Source of the DNA: Ancylobacter radicis
GTDB taxonomy: Bacteria > Pseudomonadota > Alphaproteobacteria > Rhizobiales > Xanthobacteraceae
NCBI RefSeq assembly: GCF_018449475.1
Contig: NZ_JAHCQH010000014.1
Location: forward strand, 124,001-188,000
Direction: 5' to 3'
DNA: 64,000 nucleotides
Both the position numbers and the translations under genes were made by a program. Each line of letters begins with the position of its first letter. The first letter of the stretch is position 1. Shown in pieces: positions 32,450 through 42,682 of the stretch. The notes under the pieces were generated by a model. It was not told the DNA's origin, ran no database searches, and saw nothing but the letters and a program-made list of their open reading frames with translations.

Positions 32450-32665
32450 TCACCGGTACGCCGGCTCGTCCAGATCGTTGCCATTATAGCGGCTCGGTTC
32501 GTCGTCCGCGGTGCCCACGGCAAACACCAGCGTGTCGCAATTGGCTATCTCGCGCCGCGCTCGCTGGTCCCATCTGCGATGGATGAAATCGGGGCGCCCG
32601 AACACGCGAACGGCCGACATGTATTCGTCGCCTCGGAAGCCGACGAAATGCACCGCCGGTTCCAT
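32450..32665 (-). CDS. Small accessory protein of unknown function
   Basis: 71 residues. Reads MEPAVHFVGFRGDEYMSAVRVFGRPDFIHRRWDQRARREI and then NCDTLVFAVGTADDEPS. Its ribosome site (GGAGGGG) lies inside the palindromic element at 32666-32702, so that hairpin could control its translation. Homologs of this short phage protein are, to my knowledge, uncharacterised. Confidence 0.55.
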   Translation of the reverse strand: MEPAVHFVGFRGDEYMSAVRVFGRPDFIHRRWDQRARREIANCDTLVFAVGTADDEPSRYNGNDLDEPAYR

Positions 32666-32702
32666 CCCTCACCCCTCCTTGTCAGGAGGGGAGGGGTGAG
32701 GG
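32666..32702. repeat. Palindromic repeat (REP-like) at the end of the zinc-ribbon gene
   Basis: CCCTCACCCCTCC pairs with GGAGGGG and AGGGGTGAGGG across a short loop, giving a long G/C hairpin. It encodes the C-terminal PHPSPPDKEG of the upstream minus-strand gene, the translated form of a palindrome family widespread in alphaproteobacteria. Its right arm holds the ribosome site of the next gene. Confidence 0.65.
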
Positions 32703-32923
32703 GCGCGGCGATTCCAAGCGTCAATGGCAGACTGCTTGAGGGAATCCCAATCAACGGCCTCAAAATCGGCCTCCGTTCCCTCGTGATCCAGGTGCCTAAC
32801 GCTTTCTCCATAGATGACGGTTGAAAACGGCTTGCATTGATCGCATCGCACAAAAAATATCACGCGATCATCTAATACCTCAGGTTGCCCGCCGCAGAAC
32901 GGGCAGGGTAGAAGTTCACTCAT
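32669..32923 (-). CDS. Lar-like restriction alleviation family zinc-ribbon protein
   Basis: 84 residues from the second Met. The N-terminal motif LLPCPFCGG, a CxxC (C7, C10) and RCDQC (C27, C30), then ...DSLKQSAIDAWNRRA form the Lar family signature: a zinc ribbon followed by an AIxAWNRR end. In Rac prophage Lar reduces type I restriction of unmodified DNA, and phage relatives are common. The last residues come from the palindromic repeat that invades the 3' end. An anti-restriction role here is inferred from the family. Confidence 0.75.
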   Translation of the reverse strand: MSELLPCPFCGGQPEVLDDRVIFFVRCDQCKPFSTVIYGESVRHLDHEGTEADFEAVDWDSLKQSAIDAWNRRAPHPSPPDKEG

Positions 32924-32986
32924 CACCCTTCTCCTTGGCTAGGGCGGCGCGGCCGGCTGGCTTCACCTGATCGATCCTTAGACCGA

Positions 32987-33036
32987 GTGACACTTTTTGC
33001 GAATCACTGGCCAGTTCTGGCATCAAAAAGTGTCAC
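32987..33036. repeat. 13-bp inverted repeat beside the attachment site
   Basis: GTGACACTTTTTG (32987-32999) and CAAAAAGTGTCAC (33024-33036) are perfect inverted copies separated by 24 bases that themselves contain the palindrome ACTGGCCAGT (33006-33015). The nearer arm is 27 bases from the attachment core. Arm-type integrase or excisionase binding sites would be expected here. Confidence 0.7.
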
Positions 33037-33063
33037 GCACTTCTGAAGTCATTCCGATTCCAT

Positions 33064-33112
33064 CGGCCTGTCACGCCGGAGGTCGCGGGTTCGAGCCCCG
33101 TCACTCCCGCCA
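33064..33112 (+). other. Attachment site attR: 3' half of tRNA-Asp(GTC)
   Basis: The 49 bases contain the anticodon stem-loop of tRNA-Asp (GCCTGTCACGCC, anticodon GTC), variable region, T arm (GGTTCGAGCC) and the acceptor end with encoded CCA, but nothing upstream matches the D arm or the 5' acceptor strand. This is the piece left at the right junction when a phage integrates by the anticodon loop and restores the gene at the left junction. The intact tRNA-Asp should be left of base 1. Sequence 33113 onward is the original host DNA downstream of the tRNA gene. Confidence 0.9.
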
Positions 33113-33224
33113 TTCCATCATGGATGGGCGTCGTTTCCCCAACTACTATCTAGTCAGCACTAAGATATTAAAGGTCGCCCGGCGGATTGCTGCCGTTTGG
33201 CGGTCGCCCGAGATTGGCCAATGC

Positions 33225-33251
33225 GGCCCGTGGCGCGCCATGCCACGGGCC
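33225..33251 (-). terminator. Hairpin downstream of the small host gene
   Basis: A perfect 10-bp stem, GGCCCGTGGC/GCCACGGGCC, with a 7-base loop lies 8 bases past the stop of the minus-strand gene at 33260. No T tract follows, so it may be a weak terminator or mRNA 3' protector. Confidence 0.5.
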
Positions 33252-33259
33252 TGTGACCT

Positions 33260-33445
33260 TTACTTGTCGTGCTTATCGGCCGGCGGGTTGCTTTCCTCGC
33301 CGATGGTCTCTCCGGCATGGGGCATCGCGCTGCGGGCCTTGTCATTCGACACCTTGCCGGCGGCGGCCTTCTCGGTGTCGGCCTTGGTCTCGCGCGTGTC
33401 GCCGGGTTTGGCCGGGTGCGGCTTGTGCTGGTCTGCAATGATCAT
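33260..33445 (-). CDS. Small hydrophilic host protein of unknown function
   Basis: 61 residues from the ATG at 33445, chosen because GGAGG lies 7 bases upstream and the first Met at 33457 has no ribosome site. Extremely polar with Lys, Glu, Asp, Thr and Pro (HKPHPAKPGDTRETKADTEK...), likely disordered. It sits between the attachment site and the DUF1488 gene. No known domain. Confidence 0.55.
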   Translation of the reverse strand: MIIADQHKPHPAKPGDTRETKADTEKAAAGKVSNDKARSAMPHAGETIGEESNPPADKHDK

Positions 33446-33736
33446 GTGAGCCTCCATGGGTATGAAGGGTCAATGATCGGCGCCCCGTTCCGTTCCCCGG
33501 CGCTTCATCCAACATCTGGCAGCGCCCGCGTGCGGGTATGAAGGCGGCATACCCTGTCGGCGGGACATCTTATGGCGTCGCGCGCCCCTCGACAGGGTGC
33601 ACGCGGCGGCGCCGTGACGTGGCGCGAACCCCGGCAGCGGCGCCGACGGAATCAGGCTGTTTACGAACTTCTCGTCCGCTGGGCCGTTAACCCCTCGACG
33701 ATTGCTCGAAACATCAGCCTGAAAACAGGAGCCATC

Positions 33737-34066
33737 ATGACCGATCCGCATTCCCCGCCGACGTCCGGCCAGCTTGACGCCGCCAAGCCGCACTCCGCCA
33801 TGCCCCCGGACGACCTGCCGGAGAGCCGGGCGATCCGCTTCCATTTCCGCGGTGATCACGATCTCATCGAATGTTGGGTAAGCTGGGAGGCGCTGGAGAG
33901 GCTGGAGGGCGGACCCGCCGACAGCTCGTCCGACCGGCTGGCCCGCTTTGAGCAGCACCGCCCGCGTATTGAAGCTGCCGCATTGCGAAAGATCGGCCGT
34001 GCCGGCGGGGCAGGGGCACCCTTACGCATCGATGCGGAAGATATTCTCAACGCGCCTCAAGCCTGA
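33737..34066 (+). CDS. DUF1488 family protein
   Basis: 109 residues from the ATG at 33737 with AGGAG upstream; the longer reading from 33572 lacks one. After a polar N-terminus the domain RAIRFHFRGDHDLIECWVSWEALERLEGG... FEQHRPRIEAAALRKIGR follows the DUF1488 pattern, a small beta-alpha family common in proteobacteria with no known function. A 9-bp hairpin at 34079-34115 (GGCTCGCGC/GCGCGAGCC) lies just after the stop. Confidence 0.7.
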   Translation: MTDPHSPPTSGQLDAAKPHSAMPPDDLPESRAIRFHFRGDHDLIECWVSWEALERLEGGPADSSSDRLARFEQHRPRIEAAALRKIGRAGGAGAPLRIDAEDILNAPQA

Positions 34067-34471
34067 CGATCACAAACAGGCTCGCGCATCCCCGCCCGCC
34101 AGGCTTGCGCGAGCCTTGCATCGTGACGAGGGGCGGCCGCTCTCATTGCTGCCCGGAGCAAAGCCTGTCAGCCCCTACGTCAGTGCGGCGGGACGACGCG
34201 TTGCGTGAGTGCCCCGTGCCGGTCGATCGCGCGACGCTGATGGCCCAAATGCCTACGGGGCCTCAAATTCCTTGGCTTTTCCAGTCGCTAAACCGTTACC
34301 TGGCGGCGGCTCGCCCGCAAGTTGTGAATTCTGTATACCAGCCGACGAAGAAGGCGCATCGTTGCCCTTGCCTCGCCTAGGGCGGTGCGATAAGCCTGCC
34401 CCGTGCTTTGAATATTTCGCAACTGCGATGGTGCGTCCGATGACGTATGCTGACCGGGGAGGGTGTCGTCC
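34067..34471. other. Upstream region of the nuo operon, no gene seen
   Basis: 405 bases without a supported gene. A 9-bp hairpin at 34079-34115 is a likely terminator of the gene before. Promoter signals are weak: TTGCCT at 34368-34373 with TAAGCC 17 bases on is the best candidate I found. The main nuo promoter is expected in the last 150 bases, but I cannot fix it. Confidence 0.4.
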
Positions 34472-34837
34472 ATGAGCAGCTTGCTGCAGGATTATCTGCC
34501 CGTCGTCATTTTCATTGGCGTGTCAGCAGTGATCGGTCTGGCGCTCCTTGTGGCGCCGTTCCTGGTGGCCTTCAGCCGCCCCGATCCGGAAAAGATGTCG
34601 GCTTACGAATGCGGCTTCAATGCGTTCGACGATGCGCGCATGAAGTTCGACGTTCGCTTCTATCTCGTGTCGATCCTCTTCATCATCTTCGACCTTGAAG
34701 TCGCCTTCCTGTTTCCCTGGGCCATCACCTTCGGGGAACTGGGCAATTTCGGTTTCTGGTCGATGATGATTTTCCTCGGCGTGCTGACCGTCGGTTTTGT
34801 CTATGAGTGGAAGAAGGGAGCGCTCGAATGGGATTGA
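34472..34837 (+). CDS. nuoA: NADH-quinone oxidoreductase subunit A
   Basis: 121 residues from the ATG at 34472 (GGGGAGGG upstream; a GTG at 34463 overlaps the ribosome site). Three membrane helices, with the loop [49 protein letters not shown] carrying the conserved ECG and FDLE motifs. NuoA forms part of the membrane arm at the quinone cavity. First gene of the 14-subunit complex I operon; it overlaps nuoB by ten bases. Confidence 0.95.
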   Translation: MSSLLQDYLPVVIFIGVSAVIGLALLVAPFLVAFSRPDPEKMSAYECGFNAFDDARMKFDVRFYLVSILFIIFDLEVAFLFPWAITFGELGNFGFWSMMIFLGVLTVGFVYEWKKGALEWD

Positions 34838-35406
34838 GCGCGAATAGCCCGCTCGTCGCTCCGGCGGCCAAGGGCATCATCGACCCCAATACCGGCCGTC
34901 CGGTCGGCGCCAATGATCCGTTCTTCCTCGATGTGAATGCGGAGCTGGCCGACAAGGGCTTCATCGTCACCGCGACGGACGATCTCATCAACTGGGCGCG
35001 TACCGGCTCGCTGATGTGGATGACCTTCGGTCTCGCCTGCTGCGCGGTCGAGATGATGCAGACCTCGATGCCGCGCTACGATGTGGAGCGGTTCGGCTTC
35101 GCGCCCCGCGCCTCGCCGCGTCAGTCGGACGTGATGATCGTCGCGGGCACGCTGACCAACAAGATGGCCCCGGCGCTACGCAAGGTCTACGACCAGATGC
35201 CCGAGCCGCGCTACGTCATCTCCATGGGCTCCTGCGCCAATGGCGGCGGCTACTACCATTATTCCTACTCGGTGGTCCGCGGCTGCGATCGCGTCGTACC
35301 GGTCGATATCTACATTCCGGGCTGCCCGCCCACCGCGGAAGCCCTACTTTACGGTGTGCTGCTGCTGCAGAAGAAGATCCGTCGTACCGGCACCATCGAG
35401 CGTTGA
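34828..35406 (+). CDS. nuoB: NADH-quinone oxidoreductase subunit B
   Basis: 192 residues. Carries the ligands of cluster N2, the last electron donor before quinone: C71-C72, C136 and C166, in [17 protein letters not shown] and IPGCPP. NuoB sits at the junction of the peripheral and membrane arms. A short N-terminal extension (residues 1-40) precedes the family core. The ATG overlaps the nuoA end by ten bases, so translation is coupled. Confidence 0.97.
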   Translation: MGLSANSPLVAPAAKGIIDPNTGRPVGANDPFFLDVNAELADKGFIVTATDDLINWARTGSLMWMTFGLACCAVEMMQTSMPRYDVERFGFAPRASPRQSDVMIVAGTLTNKMAPALRKVYDQMPEPRYVISMGSCANGGGYYHYSYSVVRGCDRVVPVDIYIPGCPPTAEALLYGVLLLQKKIRRTGTIER

Positions 35407-35496
35407 CCATCCGGCCGACGCTGCGGCGCCGGCCTTCCTGCCAAGGTCTGTCTCAACAATAGGCCGGTCACCGGCGGCGACGATTACGGGAAAGAC

Positions 35497-36111
35497 ATGG
35501 ACGAGACGCTGAAAGAGCTGGGCACGTATGTGACGGAAGCGTTGCCGAATGCCGTGCAGGATTCGGTCATTGCCTTCGGCGAGCTCACCCTTCTCGTGCC
35601 CGCCACCGATGTCATCAAGGTCCTGACCTTCCTGCGCGACGATCCGTCCTGCCGCTTCGTCAGCTTCATCGACATTTGCGGCGTCGACTATCCCAAGCGC
35701 GAGAAGCGTTTCGACGTCGTCTATCATCTGCTATCGCCGACCCTGAACGCCCGCATCCGGGTGAAGGTGGAGACCGACGAGACCACGCCCGTGCCGTCCG
35801 CCACCCCGGTCTTCGCGGGTGCCTTCTGGTTCGAGCGCGAAGCCTACGACATGTATGGCATCCTGTTCTCCGGCCACCCGGAGCTGCGCCGCCTGCTGAC
35901 CGATTACGGCTTTGACGGCTACCCGCTTCGCAAGGACTTCCCGACCACGGGCTTCGTCGAGGTGCGTTATGACGACGAGCGCAAGCGCGTCGTCTACGAG
36001 CCCGTGAAGCTCGCCCAGGAGTTCCGCAACTTCGACTTCCTGTCGCCGTGGGAGGGGCCCGACTATGTGCTTCCCGGCGATGAGAAGGCCAGCGGCCCGA
36101 AGGCGGGCTGA
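35497..36111 (+). CDS. nuoC: NADH-quinone oxidoreductase subunit C
   Basis: 204 residues, separate from NuoD (not the fused NuoCD of E. coli). The 30-kDa subunit signature [38 protein letters not shown] lies near residues 110-147. It lies in the peripheral arm against NuoB and NuoD. A 90-base gap without a gene separates it from nuoB. Confidence 0.97.
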   Translation: MDETLKELGTYVTEALPNAVQDSVIAFGELTLLVPATDVIKVLTFLRDDPSCRFVSFIDICGVDYPKREKRFDVVYHLLSPTLNARIRVKVETDETTPVPSATPVFAGAFWFEREAYDMYGILFSGHPELRRLLTDYGFDGYPLRKDFPTTGFVEVRYDDERKRVVYEPVKLAQEFRNFDFLSPWEGPDYVLPGDEKASGPKAG

Positions 36112-36126
36112 GGTGAGGGCACACAG

Positions 36127-37326
36127 ATGAACGCACCCGCCAAGGTCGATCCGAACGTCCGTAACTTCCAGATCAACTTCGGTCCGCAACATCCTGCAGC
36201 GCATGGCGTTTTGCGTCTTGTGCTGGAGCTGGACGGCGAGATCGTCGAGCGTGTCGACCCGCATATCGGTCTGCTGCATCGCGGCACCGAGAAGCTGATC
36301 GAGACCAAGACCTATCTTCAGGCGCTGCCCTATTTCGACCGGCTCGACTATGTCGCGCCGATGAATCAGGAGCATGCCTACTGCCTGGCCGTCGAGCGCC
36401 TGCTCGGCATCGAGGTGCCCAAGCGTGGGCAGCTTATCCGGGTGCTCTATTCCGAGATCGGCCGCATCCTCTCCCACATGCTCAACGTGACCACGCAGGC
36501 CATGGATTGCGGCGCGCTCACGCCGCCGCTGTGGGGCTTCGAGGAGCGCGAGAAGCTCATGGTGTTCTATGAGCGCGCCTCCGGCTCGCGCATGCACGCC
36601 GCCTATTTCCGGCCCGGCGGGGTCCATCAGGACCTGCCGCGCAAGCTGGTCGAGGACATCATCGCCTGGATCGATCCGTTCCTGAAGGTCTGCGACGACC
36701 TCGAAGGGCTGCTGACCGACAACCGCATCTTCAAGCAGCGCAATGTCGATATCGGCATCGTGTCGCTGGAGGACGCCTTCGCCTGGGGATTCTCCGGCGT
36801 GATGGTGCGTGGCTCGGGCGCGGCCTGGGATCTGCGCAAGTCGCAGCCTTATGAGTGTTACGACGAATTGGAATTCGACATTCCGATCGGCAAGAACTGC
36901 GACAATTACGATCGCTACTGCATCCGCATGGAAGAGATGCGGCAGTCCGCCTATATCATGCGCCAGTGCTGCGAGCGCCTGCTGAAGGAAACGGGTGCCG
37001 TTTCGGCCGTCGACAACAAGATCGTCCCGCCCAAGCGTGGCGAGATGAAGCGGTCGATGGAGTCGCTGATCCATCACTTCAAGCTCTATACGGAAGGCTT
37101 CCACGTCCCGGCCGGCGATGTCTATGCCGCTGTGGAAGCGCCGAAGGGCGAGTTCGGCGTCTATCTGGTCGCCGACGGTACCAACAAGCCCTATCGCTGC
37201 AAGATTCGCGCACCCGGTTTCGCGCATCTGTCGGCGATGGATTTCCTGTGCCGCGGCTACATGCTTGCGGACGTGTCGGCGATCCTCGGATCGCTCGACA
37301 TCGTGTTCGGTGAAGTGGATCGCTGA
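36127..37326 (+). CDS. nuoD: NADH-quinone oxidoreductase subunit D
   Basis: 399 residues; 49-kDa subunit related to the NiFe hydrogenase large subunit. The quinone-binding loop [21 protein letters not shown] and the [14 protein letters not shown] motif lie in the first 60 residues, followed by [13 protein letters not shown]. With NuoB it forms the quinone-reduction site near cluster N2. The start is preceded by GAGGTGAGGG and is 15 bases after nuoC. Confidence 0.97.
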   Translation: MNAPAKVDPNVRNFQINFGPQHPAAHGVLRLVLELDGEIVERVDPHIGLLHRGTEKLIETKTYLQALPYFDRLDYVAPMNQEHAYCLAVERLLGIEVPKRGQLIRVLYSEIGRILSHMLNVTTQAMDCGALTPPLWGFEEREKLMVFYERASGSRMHAAYFRPGGVHQDLPRKLVEDIIAWIDPFLKVCDDLEGLLTDNRIFKQRNVDIGIVSLEDAFAWGFSGVMVRGSGAAWDLRKSQPYECYDELEFDIPIGKNCDNYDRYCIRMEEMRQSAYIMRQCCERLLKETGAVSAVDNKIVPPKRGEMKRSMESLIHHFKLYTEGFHVPAGDVYAAVEAPKGEFGVYLVADGTNKPYRCKIRAPGFAHLSAMDFLCRGYMLADVSAILGSLDIVFGEVDR

Positions 37327-37364
37327 GCCCGGCAGGGTGAGCGTTCCGATCGGAAGGGTACGGC

Positions 37365-38231
37365 ATGTCTGTCCGTAGGCTTGCGCCAAAAGAGGTCCAG
37401 CCCGAGAGCTTCGCGTTCACGGACGAGAATCTCGCTTGGGCGGAGAAGGCCATCGCGAAATTTCCGGCCGGCCGGCAGGCCAGCGCGGTCATTCCGCTGC
37501 TCATGCGCGCGCAGGAGCAGGCCGGCGGCTGGGTCTCCGAGCCGGCGATGCGCTATGTCGGCGACATGCTCGGCATGGCGCCGATCCGCGTCTATGAGAT
37601 CGCGACCTTCTATACCCAGTTCCAGCTCCAGCCGGTCGGCCGCAAGGCCCACATCCAGGTCTGCGGCACCACGCCCTGCATGCTCAAGGGCGCCGAGGAC
37701 CTGATGAAGGTCTGCAAGAAGCGCATCCATGCCGAGCCGTTCCACCTGTCGGAAAATGGCGACTTCTCCTGGGAAGAGGTCGAATGCGCGGGCACCTGCA
37801 CCAACGCGCCGATGATCCAGGTGTGGAAGGACGTCTATGAGGACCTGACGCCCGAGGATCTGGACAAGATTCTCGATGCGTTCGAGCGCGGCGAGAAGCC
37901 GGCGACCGGCCCGCAGAACGGGCGTCATTTCTCCGCTCCGGTGACCGGGCAGGCGACGCTGACCTCGGCCGAACTGTATGACGGCTCGATGGTCGGCAAG
38001 GGTGCCGGTCTTGCGCTTGCCCGCGAGGCGATCGCCGCCCGCGCCAATGGCGAGGCGCCTGCCGCGGCTCCCGCACCCGCGGCGGCCGCTGCCGCCCCTC
38101 CGGCACCGCCGAAGTCCGACCCTGCGCCTGCCGCCGCGCCGCCGGCCAAGGCCGTCGTGGCCGCCGGCAATGCCGACAGCGAGAAGCCTTCCAAGCCAGT
38201 GGCCCCGCCTCCCGGCGGCAAGGCTGACTGA
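37365..38231 (+). CDS. nuoE: NADH-quinone oxidoreductase subunit E with Ala/Pro-rich tail
   Basis: 288 residues; the 24-kDa family core is the first about 210. Thioredoxin-like 2Fe-2S domain with ligands C100, C105, C141 and C145 (CGTTPC and CAGTC) for cluster N1a. The last about 75 residues are low-complexity Ala/Pro ([17 protein letters not shown]...), an extension absent from E. coli NuoE and probably disordered. It pairs with NuoF in the NADH-dehydrogenase module. Confidence 0.96.
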   Translation: MSVRRLAPKEVQPESFAFTDENLAWAEKAIAKFPAGRQASAVIPLLMRAQEQAGGWVSEPAMRYVGDMLGMAPIRVYEIATFYTQFQLQPVGRKAHIQVCGTTPCMLKGAEDLMKVCKKRIHAEPFHLSENGDFSWEEVECAGTCTNAPMIQVWKDVYEDLTPEDLDKILDAFERGEKPATGPQNGRHFSAPVTGQATLTSAELYDGSMVGKGAGLALAREAIAARANGEAPAAAPAPAAAAAAPPAPPKSDPAPAAAPPAKAVVAAGNADSEKPSKPVAPPPGGKAD

Positions 38232-38241
38232 GGAGCGAACC

Positions 38242-39549
38242 ATGCTTGCCGACAAGGATCGCATCTTCACCAATATTTACGGCCAGCACGACTGGGGCCT
38301 TCAGGGCGCGCTGAAGCGTGGCTCCTGGGATGGCACCAAGACCATCCTTGAGGCCGGCCGCGACTGGATCATCGAGCATATGAAGGCCTCGGGCCTGCGC
38401 GGGCGCGGCGGCGCCGGCTTCCCGACCGGCCTCAAATGGTCGTTCATGCCCAAGAACAATGACGGGCGCCCGCACTACCTCGTCGTCAATGCCGACGAGT
38501 CGGAGCCGGGCACCTGCAAGGATCGCGAGATCCTGCGCCACGACCCGCATCATCTGGTCGAGGGCTGCCTGATCGCCGGCTTCGCCATGGGCGCGCACAC
38601 CGCCTACATCTATGTGCGCGGCGAGTTCATCCATGAGCGCGAGAACCTTCAGGCGGCGGTCGATCAGGCTTATGAGGCGCGCCTCATCGGCAAGAACAAC
38701 GTGCATGGCTGGGACTTCGACATCTATGTCCACCATGGCGCCGGCGCCTATATCTGCGGCGAAGAGACCGCGCTGATCGAGAGCCTGGAAGGCAAGAAGG
38801 GCCAGCCGCGCCTCAAGCCGCCATTCCCGGCCAATGTCGGCCTCTATGGCTGCCCGACCACGGTCAACAATGTCGAGAGTATTGCCGTTGCCCCGACCAT
38901 CCTGCGCCGGGGCGCCGCCTGGTTCTCGGCCATCGGCCGGCCGAACAATGTCGGCACCAAGCTCTATGGCATCTCCGGCCATGTGAACACGCCCTGCGTC
39001 GTCGAGGACGCGATGGGCATTCCGTTCAAGGAACTGATCGAGAAGCATGGCGGCGGCGTGCGTGGCGGCTGGGACAATCTGCTGGCCATCATCCCCGGCG
39101 GCGCCTCCTGCCCGATCATCCCGGCCGATCAGTGCGCCGATCTGATCATGGATTTCGACGGCTGCCGCGCCGTGAAGTCGAGCCTCGGCACCGCCGGCGT
39201 GCTGGTGATGGACAAGTCGACCGACGTCATCAAGGCGATCGCCCGCATCTCCTATTTCTTCCGGCATGAGAGCTGCGGCCAGTGCACGCCCTGCCGCGAG
39301 GGCACGGGCTGGATGTGGCGGGTGATGGACCGCATGGTGGCCGGCCGCGCGCAGAAACGCGAGATCGACCTCCTGCTTCAGGTCACGACGCAGGTCGAGG
39401 GCCACACCATCTGCGCGCTGGGCGACGCGGCGGCGTGGCCGATCCAGGGCCTCATCCGGCATTTCCGCCCGGAGATCGAGAAGCGGATCGACCAGTACGC
39501 GGCGAACCCGCATTCCGACCCGGTCCCCGTTCCGGTCGCGGCGGAGTAG
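38242..39549 (+). CDS. nuoF: NADH-quinone oxidoreductase subunit F
   Basis: 435 residues from the ATG at 38242 (GAGGAG upstream). FMN and NADH site: [16 protein letters not shown] at residues 51-66 and [14 protein letters not shown] at about 84-97. Cluster N3 ligands are C345, C348, C351 ([11 protein letters not shown]) and C391. It accepts electrons from NADH into FMN and passes them to the Fe-S chain. Long shadow frames before its start are not used. Confidence 0.97.
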   Translation: MLADKDRIFTNIYGQHDWGLQGALKRGSWDGTKTILEAGRDWIIEHMKASGLRGRGGAGFPTGLKWSFMPKNNDGRPHYLVVNADESEPGTCKDREILRHDPHHLVEGCLIAGFAMGAHTAYIYVRGEFIHERENLQAAVDQAYEARLIGKNNVHGWDFDIYVHHGAGAYICGEETALIESLEGKKGQPRLKPPFPANVGLYGCPTTVNNVESIAVAPTILRRGAAWFSAIGRPNNVGTKLYGISGHVNTPCVVEDAMGIPFKELIEKHGGGVRGGWDNLLAIIPGGASCPIIPADQCADLIMDFDGCRAVKSSLGTAGVLVMDKSTDVIKAIARISYFFRHESCGQCTPCREGTGWMWRVMDRMVAGRAQKREIDLLLQVTTQVEGHTICALGDAAAWPIQGLIRHFRPEIEKRIDQYAANPHSDPVPVPVAAE

Positions 39550-39557
39550 AGAGCAAC

Positions 39558-41636
39558 ATGGCCAAGATCATCGTCGACGACATCGAGGTCGAGGTTCCCG
39601 CCGAGTACACGCTGCTTCAGGCGTGCGAGGCGGCGGGCGCGGAGATTCCGCGCTTCTGCTTCCATGAGCGGCTGTCCATCGCCGGCAATTGCCGCATGTG
39701 TCTCGTTGAGGTGAAGGGCGGTCCGCCCAAGCCGCAGGCGAGCTGCGCGATGAATGTGCGCGACCTGCGCCCCGGCCCGAATGGTGAGCCGCCCGTCGTG
39801 CTCACCAAGAGCCCGATGGTGAAGAAGGCCCGCGAAGGGGTGATGGAGTTCCTGCTCATCAACCACCCGCTGGATTGCCCGATCTGCGATCAGGGCGGCG
39901 AGTGCGATCTGCAGGACCAGGCCATGGCCTATGGCGTGGACACCTCCCGCTATGCCGAGAACAAGCGCGCGGTCGAGGACAAATATATCGGCCCGCTGAT
40001 CAAGACCTCCATGACCCGGTGCATCCAGTGCACCCGCTGCGTGCGCTTCACCACAGAAGTCGCCGGCGTTTCCGAGCTCGGCGCCATCGGCCGCGGCGAG
40101 GACATGGAGATCACCACCTATCTCGAAGCGGCGATGTCGTCGGAGCTTCAGGGCAACGTCGCCGATCTCTGCCCGGTCGGCGCGCTGACGCAGCGTCCCT
40201 ATGCCTATCACGCCCGCCCGTGGGAACTGGTGAAGACCGAATCCGTCGACGTGATGGATGCGGTCGGCTCCAACATCCGCGTCGACACGCGCGGCCGCGA
40301 GGTGATGCGCGTCCTCCCGCGTCTGAATGAGGACGTGAACGAGGAGTGGATCTCCGACAAGACCCGTTACATCTGGGACGGCCTGAAGACCCAGCGCCTC
40401 GACCGGCCTTATGTCCGCGTCGGCGGCAAGCTGAAGGCGGCGAGCTGGCCGGAGGCGTTTGCTGCCATCGCCGCCAAGGTGAAGGGCGTGGCGGGCAACC
40501 GCATCGGCGGTCTGGTCGGCGATCTCGCCACGGTCGAGGAAGCCTTCGCGCTCAAGAGCCTGCTGGCGAGCATGGGCTCGGCCAATATCGACTGTCGCCA
40601 GGACGGTGTGAAGCTCGACCCGGCGCTCGGCCGCGCGAGCTATGTCTTCAACCCGACCATCGCCGGCATCGAACAGGCGGACGCGCTGCTGATCATCGGC
40701 TCGGACCCGCGCCGCGAGGCGAGCGTGCTCAATGCCCGCATCCGCAAGCGTTGGCTGGCCGGCAATTTCCCGATCGGCCTCGTCGGCGAGCATGTAGACC
40801 TGACCTATCCCTATGAGTATCTCGGCGCCGGCCCGGACACGCTGACCGACCTCGTCGGCGAGGGCACCTTCGCCGCGACGCTGAAGGGTGCGCAGCGCCC
40901 GCTGATCCTGATCGGGCAGGGGGCTCTCGCCCGCGCCGACGGGGCGGCGATCCTCGCTCTCGCCGCCCGGCTCGCCGTTTCGGTGGGCGCGGTGAAGGAT
41001 GGCTGGAACGGCTTCGCCGTGCTGCACACCGCCGCCGCGCGCGTCGGCGCGCTGGATGTCGGCTGCGTGCCGGGCGCGAACGGCCTTGATGCCGTCGCCA
41101 TGACCAATCCGGGCGGGGTGGACGTGCTGTTCGCCCTTGGCGCCGACGAGATCGACATCGCCCCGGGGGCCTTCGTGGTCTATCTCGGCACCCATGGCGA
41201 TCGCGGCGCCCACCGCGCCGACGTCATCCTGCCGGGCGCGGCCTATACCGAGAAGTCCGGCACCTATGTTAACACGGAAGGCCGGGTCCAGCTCGCCAAC
41301 CGCGCGGCCTTCCCGCCGGGCGAGGCGCGCGAGGACTGGGCGGTGCTGCGCGCGCTGTCCGATGTGCTCGGCCAGCGCCTGCCGTTCGATACGCTCGCGC
41401 AGCTGCGCGCCGCGCTCTATGCCGCTCATCCCCATCTCGCCCGCATCGACCATGTCGAGCCGGCCGATGCGGCGGGCGTCATCGCGCTGGCGGGTGCCGG
41501 CGGCACGCCGGAGCGCGCCCCGTTCCGCGCGGCGGTGACCGAGTTCTATCTGACAAACCCCATCGCCCGCGCCTCCGCCGTGATGGCCGAATGTTCCGCG
41601 CTCGCCTCAAGCCGCCTCGCGGCGGCGGCTGAGTGA
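39558..41636 (+). CDS. nuoG: NADH-quinone oxidoreductase subunit G
   Basis: 692 residues. N-terminal ferredoxin domain for 2Fe-2S N1b (C34, C45, C48, C63), then a His-Cys 4Fe-4S N5 motif around [20 protein letters not shown] and N4 with [14 protein letters not shown], followed by a molybdopterin oxidoreductase-like domain without cofactor, as usual for complex I. The fold mostly carries electrons from NuoF toward NuoI. Confidence 0.97.
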   Translation: MAKIIVDDIEVEVPAEYTLLQACEAAGAEIPRFCFHERLSIAGNCRMCLVEVKGGPPKPQASCAMNVRDLRPGPNGEPPVVLTKSPMVKKAREGVMEFLLINHPLDCPICDQGGECDLQDQAMAYGVDTSRYAENKRAVEDKYIGPLIKTSMTRCIQCTRCVRFTTEVAGVSELGAIGRGEDMEITTYLEAAMSSELQGNVADLCPVGALTQRPYAYHARPWELVKTESVDVMDAVGSNIRVDTRGREVMRVLPRLNEDVNEEWISDKTRYIWDGLKTQRLDRPYVRVGGKLKAASWPEAFAAIAAKVKGVAGNRIGGLVGDLATVEEAFALKSLLASMGSANIDCRQDGVKLDPALGRASYVFNPTIAGIEQADALLIIGSDPRREASVLNARIRKRWLAGNFPIGLVGEHVDLTYPYEYLGAGPDTLTDLVGEGTFAATLKGAQRPLILIGQGALARADGAAILALAARLAVSVGAVKDGWNGFAVLHTAAARVGALDVGCVPGANGLDAVAMTNPGGVDVLFALGADEIDIAPGAFVVYLGTHGDRGAHRADVILPGAAYTEKSGTYVNTEGRVQLANRAAFPPGEAREDWAVLRALSDVLGQRLPFDTLAQLRAALYAAHPHLARIDHVEPADAAGVIALAGAGGTPERAPFRAAVTEFYLTNPIARASAVMAECSALASSRLAAAAE

Positions 41637-41646
41637 GGGGGAGAGC

Positions 41647-42681
41647 ATGACCGACACCAACTGGCTCGATACGCTTCTTCAGGTCCTCATCATCACCGCC
41701 CAGAGCCTTGCGCTGCTGGTCGGCCTGCTGATCGTGGTCGCCTATGTGCTGCTGGCCGATCGCAAGATCTGGGCGGCGGTGCAATTGCGCCGCGGCCCCA
41801 ACGTGGTCGGGCCCTTCGGCCTGTTCCAGTCCTTCGCCGACCTGCTCAAATTCGTGCTGAAAGAGCCGGTGATCCCGGATGGGTCGAACAAGGGCGTGTT
41901 CCTGCTCGCGCCCTTCGTCACCTGCCTGCTGGCGCTCGCCGCCTGGGCCGTGGTGCCGATCGACGCCGGCTGGGTGGTCGCGGACATCAATGTCGGCGTG
42001 CTGTTCATCTTCGCCATCTCGTCGCTCGGCGTGTATGGCGTGATCATGGGCGGCTGGGCCTCCAACTCGAAGTATCCCTTCCTGTCGGCGCTGCGCGCGG
42101 CGGCGCAGATGGTGTCCTACGAGGTCTCCATCGGCTTCGTCCTCGTCACCGTGCTGATGTGCGCGGGGTCGCTGAACCTGTCGGCCATCGTCGAGGCCCA
42201 GAACACGCCTTACGGCATTCTCGGCTGGTACTGGCTGCCGCTGTTCCCGATGTTCGTGATCTTCTTCATCTCGGCGCTGGCCGAGACGAACCGCCCGCCC
42301 TTCGATCTGGGCGAAGCGGAATCCGAGCTGGTCGCCGGCTTCATGGTCGAATACGGCTCGACCCCGTACATGATGTTCATGCTCGGCGAGTACGTGGCGA
42401 TCATGACCATGTGCGCGCTGACCACCATCCTGTTCATGGGCGGCTGGCTGCCGCCGGTGCCGGTCGCGCCCTTCACCTGGGTGCCGGGCATCATCTGGTT
42501 CCTGCTCAAGGTCCTGCTGGTCTTCTTCATGTTTGCCATGGTGAAGGCGATGGTGCCGCGCTATCGCTACGACCAGCTGATGCGCCTCGGCTGGAAGGTG
42601 TTCCTGCCGATCTCGCTGGTGATGGTCGTCGTGGTCGCCAGCGTGCTGCACTTCACGGGCCTCGCGCCCGGCGGGGGCTGA
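41647..42681 (+). CDS. nuoH: NADH-quinone oxidoreductase subunit H
   Basis: 344 residues with eight or nine hydrophobic segments. The quinone-channel motifs [22 protein letters not shown] and [24 protein letters not shown] are present, with the conserved Glu residues. This subunit joins the proton-pumping arm to the quinone site. The next gene starts one base after its stop. Confidence 0.97.
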   Translation: MTDTNWLDTLLQVLIITAQSLALLVGLLIVVAYVLLADRKIWAAVQLRRGPNVVGPFGLFQSFADLLKFVLKEPVIPDGSNKGVFLLAPFVTCLLALAAWAVVPIDAGWVVADINVGVLFIFAISSLGVYGVIMGGWASNSKYPFLSALRAAAQMVSYEVSIGFVLVTVLMCAGSLNLSAIVEAQNTPYGILGWYWLPLFPMFVIFFISALAETNRPPFDLGEAESELVAGFMVEYGSTPYMMFMLGEYVAIMTMCALTTILFMGGWLPPVPVAPFTWVPGIIWFLLKVLLVFFMFAMVKAMVPRYRYDQLMRLGWKVFLPISLVMVVVVASVLHFTGLAPGGG

Positions 42682-42682
42682 G

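Larger units (their letters stand above)
1..33112. mobile_element. Prophage, right-hand portion (siphovirus type, HK97-like head module), integrated in tRNA-Asp
   Basis: The stretch carries, in canonical order, replication or regulation genes, HNH, terminase small and large subunits, portal, prohead protease, major capsid, connectors, tail tube, chaperones, tape measure, tail tip, tail fibres, lysis genes and an accessory end region. It stops at a 3' half tRNA-Asp (33064-33112) with ordinary host genes beyond. The left end, the integrase and the intact tRNA-Asp must lie to the left of base 1. All structural genes look intact, with no frameshifts other than a programmed one, so the element may be functional. 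A long tape measure and an HK97-type tail tube, with no contractile sheath gene, indicate a flexible non-contractile tail. Confidence 0.95.

Noticed and set aside
1-33112. CRISPR arrays, transposons or insertion sequences
   Set aside because: No spaced identical repeats and no transposase motifs were seen anywhere in the window.
34105-34475. Short ORFs upstream of nuoA
   Set aside because: Overlapping frames without ribosome sites or recognisable domains; the region reads as regulatory or empty.
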